Shown: positions 1-5,379 of the stretch, in pieces | Layout of the letters: the number at the start of each line of letters is the position of its first letter | How positions within the stretch are numbered: position 1 is the stretch's first letter | Assembly: GCA_902806015.1 (NCBI GenBank) | Contig: CADCUZ010000131.1 | Span: forward strand, 1 to 6,041 | Origin: an uncultured Rubrobacteraceae bacterium | Lineage (GTDB): Bacteria; Actinomycetota; Rubrobacteria; Rubrobacterales; Rubrobacteraceae | Reading direction: 5' to 3' | DNA: 6,041 nucleotides | The notes under the pieces: model-generated | The model's input: the letters and a program-made list of their open reading frames with translations, nothing else | Databases searched by the model: none | What the model was told of the DNA's origin: nothing | Translations under genes and position numbers: made by a program

Positions 1-2
1 TG

Positions 3-83
3 GGCGGTGACGCGCTGCCCTACGCCGAGGCCAACGCCCTCTTCGAGGGAGATGCGCGGCACGATTCTCTCGAGCGGGATTAG
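3..83 (+). CDS. C-terminal end of an unidentified protein, cut by the left edge
   Basis: The third frame is open from the left edge to a TAG at 81-83 and encodes about 26 residues, beginning GGDALPYAEANALFEG and ending SLERD. Most third codon positions are G or C, especially in the first 17 codons. That is the pattern of the confident genes here and is not shown by the other frames of this stretch. The piece is too short to assign a family. It could be the tail of a longer plus-strand gene starting left of the window, or a chance open frame. A perfect 12-bp palindrome lies ten bases after the stop. Confidence 0.35.
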   Translation, partial: GGDALPYAEANALFEGDARHDSLERD

Positions 84-92
84 GGCGTGCGA

Positions 93-104
93 CGGGACGT
101 CCCG
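93..104. repeat. Perfect 12-bp palindrome after the left-edge stop codon
   Basis: CGGGACGTCCCG is exactly self-complementary and lies ten bases downstream of the TAG at 81-83. A palindrome without a loop suits a dimeric protein-binding site better than an RNA hairpin. No T-tract follows it, so it is a poor intrinsic terminator. Function is unknown and chance is possible at this GC content. Confidence 0.3.
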
Positions 105-249
105 AGAGCAACGGCTCGATGAGTCGGTAGGACGGAGCTTCTCGGGATCGGTTTCTGCCAGGCGTGCGACGGATATATGTAGCGGCGGCCGTGGCTAGGT
201 TTGCGCTCGGAAGGCCGTCAGGTGGTAGCAAGATGTTCCCAGCGTGCTC

Positions 250-281
250 CAAACCGGCCCTCACCCGGGTGTCTCGGTTTG
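250..281. repeat. Nested inverted repeat, 7-bp outer arms around a 10-bp palindrome
   Basis: The outer arms CAAACCG (250-256) and CGGTTTG (275-281) are perfect complements. Between them sits the perfect palindrome CACCCGGGTG (262-271). The outer arms contain three A:T pairs in a row, so this is less easily explained by GC content alone than its neighbours. It could fold as an RNA hairpin in either direction, or be an operator. No U-tract follows on either strand, which argues against a classical intrinsic terminator. Confidence 0.35.
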
Positions 282-422
282 TCTCGAGCCGCTTTCACCA
301 AGAATGCGACAGAAGCTAACCTCGCAACCCCCACGCGCAGCCGAGCGTGGCAGAACCGGCGCGCACGACGCTCGCGTCGGGTAATGGGCCTATCGCCCGG
401 TGAGCGGCGAAACTGCACGAAG

Positions 423-443
423 GTACAGGCCGAAAAGCTGTAC
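423..443. promoter_or_regulatory. Candidate operator: GTACAG-N9-CTGTAC dyad upstream of the DUF5519 gene
   Basis: Perfect 6-bp arms GTACAG (423-428) and CTGTAC (438-443) flank a 9-base spacer, giving a 21-bp dyad 76 bases before the start codon at 520. The geometry suits a dimeric regulator of the TetR, MarR or GntR kind, but I do not recognise a specific regulator's consensus and none is encoded in the window. An RNA hairpin with a 9-base loop is the alternative reading. Confidence 0.3.
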
Positions 444-519
444 ACGCGTCCGGCGCGAAGGCTCCCCGTGCCGGCGACCATGCAGTAGTCGATGGTCTGC
501 GCTCGGAAGGAGGGACGGC

Positions 520-927
520 ATGACCGACGGTTTGCTGGCGCGCCTGGAGCGCGAGGTGATGAGCTGGCCCGGCGTCGCCAAAAAGAGGGACGAAGACGGG
601 CCGGGCGGGATCGGCGTCACGGGCTACGGGGTCGGCCGCGGGCGGATCGGCCATGTCCACGACGACGGGCACGCGGACTTCCGCTTCCCCAAGGAGGTGA
701 GGGACGCGCTGATCCGTTCCGGGAAGGTCGTCCCCCACCCGGCGTTCCCCGACAGCCGGACAACTGCCAGCTACAGGATCGGGTCTCCCGAGGACCTGAC
801 AGGTGCCCTGGAACTCTTCCGCATGGGCTACGAGCGGGCGAAGGCTCGGGCCGGACAAAGCGTCGGGGTCGCGCGGGGGAAGGGCGCGGAGATGCGATCC
901 CCGGCGACCGGAAGGCACGAGCCGTAA
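520..927 (+). CDS. DUF5519 / luciferase-domain family protein
   Basis: This is a small soluble protein of 135 residues. It resembles the short actinobacterial 'luciferase family' proteins (DUF5519), named after a domain shared with eukaryotic luciferase sequences; no light emission or enzyme activity is implied. Recognisable blocks are an N-terminal helix LLARLEREVMSWPGV (residues 5-19), GRIGHVH (41-47), the FP-x-x-VRDAL segment (56-63), an H-x-x-FPDS segment (73-79) followed by SYRI, and the closing helix ALELFRMGYERAK (96-108). A basic, low-complexity tail of about 27 residues follows and looks unconserved. The ATG at 520 is chosen because AAGGAGG at 507-513 sits six bases upstream; the open frame runs back to 400, but that extension is Arg/Ser/Cys-rich and unlike the family. 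The next gene begins 219 bases downstream, so co-transcription is uncertain. Family call is from memory of the motif pattern. Confidence 0.82.
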   Translation: MTDGLLARLEREVMSWPGVAKKRDEDGPGGIGVTGYGVGRGRIGHVHDDGHADFRFPKEVRDALIRSGKVVPHPAFPDSRTTASYRIGSPEDLTGALELFRMGYERAKARAGQSVGVARGKGAEMRSPATGRHEP

Positions 928-1053
928 GGATCGAGCTATGGGCGGCCATCGTCCGTCCGTGGCGCCGCATCAGCAAGCAGCGGCCGGGGTGGCGCTCAGC
1001 CGGTCCCCCAGTGCTCATCGGCCCGGCGGGGACACGTCCGTGCGACCTCTGAG

Positions 1054-1078
1054 GGAGGCGCTCCGTAGTGGAGCCTCC
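1054..1078 (+). promoter_or_regulatory. Stable hairpin in the leader of the NmrA-like gene
   Basis: GGAGGC (1054-1059) pairs with GCCTCC (1073-1078). After a two-base bulge (1060-1061), TCC (1062-1064) pairs with GGA (1070-1072) around the loop GTAGT. It lies between the DUF5519 stop (927) and the next start (1147). No T-run follows, so it may be a weak terminator, an mRNA leader structure or a processing site. The right arm CCTCC is also anti-Shine-Dalgarno-like, but the real ribosome site at 1135-1140 is 57 bases away and its GGA-containing sequence would compete poorly with the local left arm. Confidence 0.3.
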
Positions 1079-1146
1079 TCCCGAGCCGACCGCGTTCCGG
1101 TTGGCCGCACCGACGACATCCAGCCGCGGCAAGGAAAGGACCATCA

Positions 1147-2037
1147 ATGACGGAGCAAAGCAAGATCCTCGTGACCGGGGCGACCGGCAACGTCGGCGGC
1201 CGGGTCGTCTCGCAACTGCTGGACGCCGGCGCCGCCGTGCGCGCCCTCGTCCGCGATCCCGACGCGTCGCTTCCGGCCGGCGCGGAAGGTGTCGAAGGCG
1301 ACCTCTCCAAACCCGAGACACTGGAGGCGGCCCTGGAAGGCGTCGACTCCGTGTTCCTGGTGTGGCCGTTCTTCTCGGCCGAGGGCGCGCCCGCGGTCGT
1401 GGGGGCGATCGCGAAACACGCGCGCCGCGTCGTCTACCTCTCGTCGGAGGGGGTCAGAGAAGGCGCCGAAGAGCAGGCCGACCCCATCCACGGGTTCCAC
1501 GCCGACATCGAGCGCCTGATCGGGCGCTCCGGGCTCGAGTGGACCTTCCTGCGAGCCGCCGGCCTCGCGGCCAACGCGCTCGCGTGGGCGGGAGAGATCC
1601 GCTCCGGCGCCGCGGCCGTGCGCGAGCCCCACGGGGCGGGGGCCAGGTCGCCGGTCCACGAGCGCGACGTCGCCGCGGTGGGCGTGCGCGCGCTCACCGC
1701 GGACGGGCACGGCGGACGCAAGTACGTCCCAACCGGGCCCGAGCTGCTGACCAAGGCCGAGCAGGTGCGCGCCATCGGCGAGGCCATCGGCCGGCCTCTG
1801 CGCTTCGAGGAGGTCCCGGTGGAGGAGGGGCGACGGGAATGGATCGCCGCCGGCTTGCCCCCCGCGGTGGTGGACGGGATCTTCGCCGCCCACGCCCGGT
1901 TCGTGGAAGAGCCGGAGCCGGTCACGACCACCGTCGAAGAGGTCACGGGGACGCCGGCGCGGACCTTCCGCGAGTGGGCGCTAGACCACACGGGCGATTT
2001 CCGGAACGCGACGAAGGAAGGGCCGGCGAGCGAGTAG
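1147..2037 (+). CDS. NmrA-like / atypical SDR NAD(P)-binding oxidoreductase
   Basis: The 296-residue protein has the atypical short-chain dehydrogenase fold of the NmrA group. The glycine-rich dinucleotide site is ILVTGATGNVGGRVV (residues 7-21). RALVRDP follows strand 2 (33-39), where arginines usually read the NADP phosphate. An acidic GDL (51-53) comes next, then VYLSSEGV (96-103) and FHADIERLI (117-125), which replaces the classical YxxxK. WTFLRAAGLAANAL (132-145) follows. The missing catalytic Tyr-Lys pair is usual in this group, whose members are redox sensors or NAD(P)H:quinone-type reductases. The substrate cannot be told. Length is normal. The ATG at 1147 has AAAGGA (1135-1140) six bases upstream. 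Third codon positions are almost all G/C, more so than in the other SDR gene at 4370-5248. It converges on the NDH-2-like pseudogene, and its stop codon lies within an inverted repeat. Confidence 0.9.
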   Translation: MTEQSKILVTGATGNVGGRVVSQLLDAGAAVRALVRDPDASLPAGAEGVEGDLSKPETLEAALEGVDSVFLVWPFFSAEGAPAVVGAIAKHARRVVYLSSEGVREGAEEQADPIHGFHADIERLIGRSGLEWTFLRAAGLAANALAWAGEIRSGAAAVREPHGAGARSPVHERDVAAVGVRALTADGHGGRKYVPTGPELLTKAEQVRAIGEAIGRPLRFEEVPVEEGRREWIAAGLPPAVVDGIFAAHARFVEEPEPVTTTVEEVTGTPARTFREWALDHTGDFRNATKEGPASE

Positions 2038-2044
2038 GTACTCG
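2031..2044. repeat. Inverted repeat spanning the NmrA stop codon at the convergent junction
   Basis: CGAGTAGGTACTCG has perfect arms CGAGTA (2031-2036) and TACTCG (2039-2044). As RNA it would form CGAGT/ACTCG around an AGGT tetraloop. The TAG stop (2035-2037) is inside it. Only 17 bases separate the NmrA stop from the stop of the convergent pseudogene, so any bidirectional transcription stop would have to be here. The stem is short and has no T-tail, so terminator function is weakly supported. Confidence 0.35.
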
Positions 2045-2054
2045 TGGGTCCGAT

Positions 2055-2948
2055 CTACGCGACGCCTCTTCCACCTCCGACGATGCGGCCCGTGCGGTCC
2101 ACCGGGAGACCAGACCGGGAGGCGAGGGGGTTGGCCTTCACCCCGGCCGTCCACACGACGGTCCCGGCGCCCAGCTCCTCGCCATCCGAGAGGACGACGC
2201 GACCGCCCGCCATCGACTCGACGGTCGTGTCGAGCCTGACCTCCATGCCGCGCTCGCGCAGGCGCTCGACCGTGTACTCGCCCAGCGACTTCCCCACCTC
2301 CGGCAGGATCCTCCCCGTCGCCTCAACCAGCACCCACATCATGTCCGACAGGGACAGTCCTGGGTGGAACCCTAGCGCGTATCGCGCCATGTCCTCTAGC
2401 TCCGCGAACGCCTCCACGCCCGCGTACCCGCCACCGACGAACACGAATGTGAGGGCCTTACGGCGAAGGTCCTCATCATCCGTGGTCGAGGCCACGTCCA
2501 GCCGGGAGAGGATGTGGTTGCGCAGGTGTACGGCCTCCCCGATGGTCTTGAAGCCGATGCCGACCTCCGCGAGGCCGGGGATGGGCAGGGCGCGGGATAC
2601 CGAGCCGGGCGCCATCACCAGCACGTCGTAGGGAAGCTCGAACGCTTTCCCCCTCGGAGGGATGGAGCATGGCGACCCGCCGACCGTGATCTACGCTCTC
2701 CACCGTCGCGGCGAGCACCTCAGAGCGACGCAGCACCCGCCTGAGGGGCACCACGACGTGGCGGGCCTCGATGGAGCCTGCCGCGGCCTCGGGCAGGAAC
2801 GGCTGGTAGGTCATGTTGGGTTGCGGGTCAACGACCGTGATCGTGGCCTCGCCGGGGCTCAGCTTCTTCTGTAGGCGCAGCGCGGCGTACATCCGACGTA
2901 GCCGCCGCCTACGACGAGGACGCGTGGCTTGGCTATGTCCGTAGCCAT
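2055..2948 (-). pseudogene. Broken type II NADH dehydrogenase-like FAD/NAD(P) oxidoreductase
   Basis: Intact relatives are peripheral flavoproteins that pass electrons from NADH to membrane quinone. Three fragments align as one protein. The first reads from ATG 2948 through the FAD-binding VLVVGGGYVG, then lacks one base near 2893 and in its own frame stops at codon 30 (2861-2859). The second frame continues MYAALRLQKKL and DPQPNMTYQPFLPEAAAGSI to about 2653. There an extra G in a five-G run (2649-2653) shifts it again. The third resumes KAFELPYDVLVMAPGS, the NAD-binding FVGGGYAGVEAFAELEDMA, then VVWTAGVKANP and VDRTGRIV near 2079. After that, homology ends and a stop follows at 2055. The C-terminal part, with the second FAD-contacting GD motif and membrane-associating region, is missing: about 298 codons remain of the usual 400 or more. 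A ribosome site AAAGGAG (2957-2963) survives eight bases before the ATG and overlaps the DUF6653 stop. The two indels cancel in frame, so base-calling error could explain them, but not the truncation. Confidence 0.87.
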
Positions 2949-2961
2949 ATCTTCGACTCCT

Positions 2962-3399
2962 TTATTCGTTGGGCGTATGTTTGCGGTGCTCTTCGTAGTA
3001 CTCGCTCATCAGCTGCCAGTAGACGAGCAACAACGCGACCTCCGCTACCGTGCAGAGGGCGGCCGCCGACGGCCTTCTCTTCAGGGCGCCCACTACCCCG
3101 CCGATGCCAAACGCTGACGCCGCCACGTTCACGGCCATCGCCACGCCGATCGGCCTTTCGGCGACCCACATCTCCTCCCCGAGCATCGCCCTTGTCGCCC
3201 AGGCCGAGTCGTTGTTCGGCTTGGGGAACACGATCGGGTTGAGCAGCATCCACGTTCCGACCAGAGCAGCGTGTTTCCGGCTCCGGGTCCAGAACGGGAC
3301 GAGGACGAGGGGCGTGCTCAGGAGGCGGGTCCACGCGCTCCACGGGTTGGAGTGGCGCTCGAACACCTTTCTGGTCAACCTTTTCAGCGGTGAAGACAC
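2962..3399 (-). CDS. DUF6653 family small membrane protein
   Basis: The protein of 145 residues has the pattern I associate with DUF6653, a family of unknown function in actinobacteria and haloarchaea. Signature blocks are FERHSNPWSAWTR (13-25), LNPIVFPKP (53-61) and SAWATRAMLGEEMW (65-78). Hydrophobic segments at about 26-38, 43-57, 84-106 and 111-131 suggest three or four membrane spans, with a charged C-terminal tail (SEYYEEHRKH). The open frame extends upstream to 3801, but that part is Arg/Pro-rich and unlike the family. GTG at 3399 is preferred because AAGGAG (3406-3411) lies six bases upstream and it places the conserved block near the N-terminus. Its stop codon overlaps the ribosome site of the NDH-2-like pseudogene, so the two were probably one translationally coupled unit. 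A role beside a membrane-associated NADH dehydrogenase is inferred only from this adjacency. Confidence 0.8.
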   Translation of the reverse strand: MSSPLKRLTRKVFERHSNPWSAWTRLLSTPLVLVPFWTRSRKHAALVGTWMLLNPIVFPKPNNDSAWATRAMLGEEMWVAERPIGVAMAVNVAASAFGIGGVVGALKRRPSAAALCTVAEVALLLVYWQLMSEYYEEHRKHTPNE

Positions 3400-3734
3400 A
3401 CGGATCTCCTTCTTCTTCGGGTCTTCGGTCCACGGCCGAGCTAGTGCAAGAAGCCGTCGGCTTCGGAGGAGGCGGGCGGCTGGCGCCGGGGGCGTCCGCC
3501 GCCCGGGACCGGCCCGGGTCCGAACCGCCGGCCTGCTCCAGGAGGTTCCGCACCACCCGTCGATGCACCGGCGCGACTCCCGTCCACCCCGCCCGTGCGA
3601 CGACACGTCCTCCTGGTGCACGAAGACGGCGAACAGCGCCTGCTGCTGGCGCTCCACAAGCAATTCGGTCCGCACCCGGAGGCGAGAGCTGGCAGCGAGG
3701 AGCGCAAAGTCAGGGGCGCTACGCAGAACGCGGC
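3400..3734. other. Gap without a supported gene between the DUF2867 and DUF6653 genes
   Basis: About 335 bases separate the DUF2867 stop from the DUF6653 start. Long open frames cross it on both strands, but they are Arg/Pro/Gly-rich and recall no family, as expected when GC-rich DNA lacks stop codons. A GGACC/GGTCC dyad (3506-3510 and 3517-3521, six-base loop) sits in a very GC-rich core. A plus-strand stretch from GTG 3595 reads RRHVLLVHEDGEQRLLLAL, faintly like the first strand and acidic pocket of a response-regulator receiver domain. It has no ribosome site and no downstream receiver motifs. The promoter of the DUF6653/NDH-2 unit should lie here, but I cannot identify it. Confidence 0.5.
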
Positions 3735-4367
3735 CTACCGGGGAACGCGTGTATTCCACGCCCGTTCGATCTCTCGCATGAGTGCTGGGTAAACGATCCA
3801 ATACCGGAACGGCTTGATGAGCGCCATGTATCCCTTCCCGAGCAGACCGCGTGGCTTGACGTAGACGGCCATCTGTCCTTGGTAGCGGCCCTCGCCCTGA
3901 TCGACCCAGGCCAGGTGCCCCACGGCGTGCACGGTTCGGTTCGACATCTCCTCTGCAAACTCGATGTCGGTGCGATAGAGGGGCGCGAAAGGCACGGAGT
4001 CGAAATGCACATCCGCCGCGGTGTTGCGCAGATCGTATGGCAGTCGGTCGGTCAGTGAGGTTTCGTCGGTGCCCGGAATCGGCAGTTTGCCTGCGGCATC
4101 ATCCCGACCGCTGTCGATCGGGACCGAGATCCTGCCGAGGCCGAACCAACTGCCGAGACGATCGCGGACACGCCACAGGACGCGAGTCGGGAGGGACTCC
4201 CAGTTGGCCGGATCAGGTAGGCCGGAAGTCATTAGCTCGAGCAGCGTTTGGAAGTCCTCGGCGCCACCGTGCGCGGGAAGGGCCCAGACATCCTCCAGAG
4301 TAAAGTCGGGCACGATTTCGCGGATACGCCAGGGGCGAGATTCGTGTGCTGCGTTCGGAAGCCTCAT
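3735..4367 (-). CDS. DUF2867 domain-containing protein
   Basis: The 210-residue protein matches DUF2867 over its whole length: an N-terminal SRPWRIREIVPDFTLEDVWAL (10-30) with the HGG turn after it (33-35), a central FDSVPFAPLYR (122-132), HAVGHLAWV (147-155), and the typical end MAVYVKPRGLLGKGYMALIKPFRYWIVYPALMREIERAW (166-204 region). The biochemical role of the family is not known. In E. coli YbjT a DUF2867 region follows an NAD(P)-binding SDR domain in one chain, and here the partner domain is the separate QorB-like gene just upstream. Two starts are possible. ATG 4373 overlaps the qorB stop (ATGA), and ATG 4367 has GAGG six bases upstream and gives MRLPNAAHESRPW, the more typical N-terminus. 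I chose 4367. Either way the gene is translationally coupled to qorB. Third codon positions are noticeably less GC-rich than in the plus-strand NmrA gene. Confidence 0.88.
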   Translation of the reverse strand: MRLPNAAHESRPWRIREIVPDFTLEDVWALPAHGGAEDFQTLLELMTSGLPDPANWESLPTRVLWRVRDRLGSWFGLGRISVPIDSGRDDAAGKLPIPGTDETSLTDRLPYDLRNTAADVHFDSVPFAPLYRTDIEFAEEMSNRTVHAVGHLAWVDQGEGRYQGQMAVYVKPRGLLGKGYMALIKPFRYWIVYPALMREIERAWNTRVPR

Positions 4368-4369
4368 GC

Positions 4370-5248
4370 TCATCCTCGATCCATGCGGAGTCGTATGAGG
4401 GCGGCCCTGATGGAGTCGATGATCGGGGTGGTCGGCCGTCCGATGAGGTGGCTCAAGTCGCCAGGGGTGTGTGCCAGCTCGCCGCGGGCGATCGCGGCGT
4501 CGGCGTCGACCAGGGCGTCAGCGTCGTGGGAGGGCACGCCCTCGCCCACCATGAACGCGTGATACTGCTCACCGGTCAGGCTCGGATACGTGATGTCCCT
4601 GCCGGTCTGCCGAGACACCTCCGCCGCGAACTCGGCAAGGCTCCAGGCCACGTCGCCGCTTAGCTCGTACACCGCGTCGTCGTGGCCCTCGCCGGTCAGG
4701 ACGATGGCAGCGGCCGCCGCGTAGTCGACGCGGGCGGCGGTGGCGACGCGGCCCTCGCCGGCAACGCCGAAGACGCGGCCATGCTCGAGGACCGCGTCCA
4801 GGTGGCCGGTGTAGTTCTCGTTGTACCAACCGTTGCGCAGCAGGACGTACGGCAGGCCGGAGGCGAGGATGATCTGCTCAGTGGCATAGTGGTCCTCGCC
4901 GATCGAGAAGGTCGCCGTGGGGGCGGCAAGCACGCTGGAGTAGGCGAATAGCGCGACCCCGGCCGCCTTCGCGGCGTCGATGACCGCGGTGTGTTGCGCG
5001 GTGCGCAGTTCACCCTCCTCATCAGAGGAGATTAGCAGCACCTTGTCCCCAACCTGGAACACGCTCTCCAGTGTGTGCGGCTCGTTGTAGTCGGCGATCC
5101 GCAAAGCCACACCGCGCGCGGCAATGTCGGCAGCCTTGTCAGCGTTGCGCACGACGGCGATGACCTGCTCGGCGCGAATGCGCGTCAGCAACTCGTCGAT
5201 GACGAGGCGGCCAAGTTTCCCGGTGGCTCCGGTGACGACGATGCTCAT
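4370..5248 (-). CDS. QorB-like NAD(P)H:quinone oxidoreductase, SDR fold
   Basis: The 292-residue protein is co-linear with E. coli QorB (YtfG), an NADPH-dependent quinone reductase of the NmrA/atypical SDR group. Shared blocks in order are IVVTGATGKLGRLVIDEL (3-20, dinucleotide loop GATGKLG), VVRNADKA (32-39, NADP phosphate side), ADYNEP (52-57), LLISSDEEG (71-79), the HxxTE segment DHYATEQ (119-125), LLRNGWYNENY (136-146), ATAARVDYAAAAA (169-181), YELSGDVAWSL (194-204) and LIGRPTTP (258-265). It is cytosolic and probably reduces small quinones, protecting against quinone or redox stress; the natural substrate is unproven. The ATG at 5248 is chosen because AGGAGAG (5255-5261) lies six bases upstream and residue 1 directly precedes strand 1; an upstream in-frame ATG at 5281 adds 11 residues without a good ribosome site. 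Its TGA abuts the DUF2867 start. Many actinobacterial qorB genes sit beside an HxlR-type repressor, but none is seen here. Confidence 0.93.
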   Translation of the reverse strand: MSIVVTGATGKLGRLVIDELLTRIRAEQVIAVVRNADKAADIAARGVALRIADYNEPHTLESVFQVGDKVLLISSDEEGELRTAQHTAVIDAAKAAGVALFAYSSVLAAPTATFSIGEDHYATEQIILASGLPYVLLRNGWYNENYTGHLDAVLEHGRVFGVAGEGRVATAARVDYAAAAAIVLTGEGHDDAVYELSGDVAWSLAEFAAEVSRQTGRDITYPSLTGEQYHAFMVGEGVPSHDADALVDADAAIARGELAHTPGDLSHLIGRPTTPIIDSIRAALIRLRMDRG

Positions 5249-5333
5249 GGTAAGCTCTCCTATCTCGTGAGGATTCGGCATTATGCGCGTAATCTGGAAA
5301 TCCGTCTTTCTCGCCTCTTCGCTCCTTCTATCT

Positions 5334-5351
5334 CGGACAACTCATAGTCCG
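5334..5351. repeat. Inverted repeat CGGAC-N8-GTCCG upstream of the QorB-like gene
   Basis: Arms CGGAC (5334-5338) and GTCCG (5347-5351) flank an AT-containing 8-base centre. It lies 28 bases beyond the DUF1772 stop and 86 bases before the qorB start in the direction of transcription. It could be an operator for qorB or a weak end of the DUF1772 transcript. There is no T-tract on the minus strand after it. Five-bp arms occur by chance often in GC-rich DNA. Confidence 0.25.
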
Positions 5352-5379
5352 GGGCGGTTCGTCTTCATGGTCGAGCCTG

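Larger units (their letters stand above)
84..519. other. Non-coding or degenerate stretch with several inverted repeats
   Basis: I find no convincing gene in these 436 bases. The open frames on both strands are short, Arg/Ser/Pro-rich and match no family I recognise. No tRNA-like TTCGA arm or rRNA-like core is visible. The stretch does hold repeated dyad symmetry: a perfect palindrome CGGGACGTCCCG (93-104), a nested dyad (250-281), CCACGC/GCGTGG arms (331-350), CGACGC-TC-GCGTCG (366-379), GGGC/GCCC (386-398) and GTACAG/CTGTAC arms (423-443). High GC makes short GC-only dyads common, so only the longer or AT-containing ones carry weight. The leader of the downstream DUF5519 gene must lie here, but I cannot place a convincing -35/-10 pair. 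Confidence 0.5.

Noticed and set aside
306..327. ydaO-type riboswitch suggested by a GCTAACCTCGC segment
   Set aside because: Only this short segment is similar. The 5' GGGGAACC-like and other conserved elements are not found in the expected order, so it is not called.
201..488. Open frames on both strands in 201-488 as small proteins
   Set aside because: They are Arg/Ser/Pro-rich, have no ribosome site, match no family I know, and exist mainly because GC-rich DNA has few stop codons.
400..519. Longer N-terminus for the DUF5519 protein starting at 400
   Set aside because: The extra 40 residues are unlike the family, and a strong AAGGAGG lies directly before the ATG at 520.
617..1321. Minus-strand open frames opposite the DUF5519 and NmrA genes
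   Set aside because: They are antisense shadows with Arg/Pro-rich composition and no recognisable motifs.
2044..2631. Plus-strand open frame of 195 residues at 2044-2631
   Set aside because: It lies opposite the NDH-2-like fragment, whose motifs are clear on the minus strand. The plus-strand product is Ser/Pro/Arg-rich and unrecognisable.
3400..3801. Longer DUF6653 protein of 279 residues starting at 3801
   Set aside because: The extension overlaps the DUF2867 3' end and is low-complexity. GTG 3399 has a well-placed AAGGAG and gives the normal family length.
5249..5379. A sigma-70-like promoter for qorB using CATAAT near 5283
   Set aside because: A -10-like hexamer is present, but no acceptable -35 lies 16-18 bases upstream of it on the minus strand.
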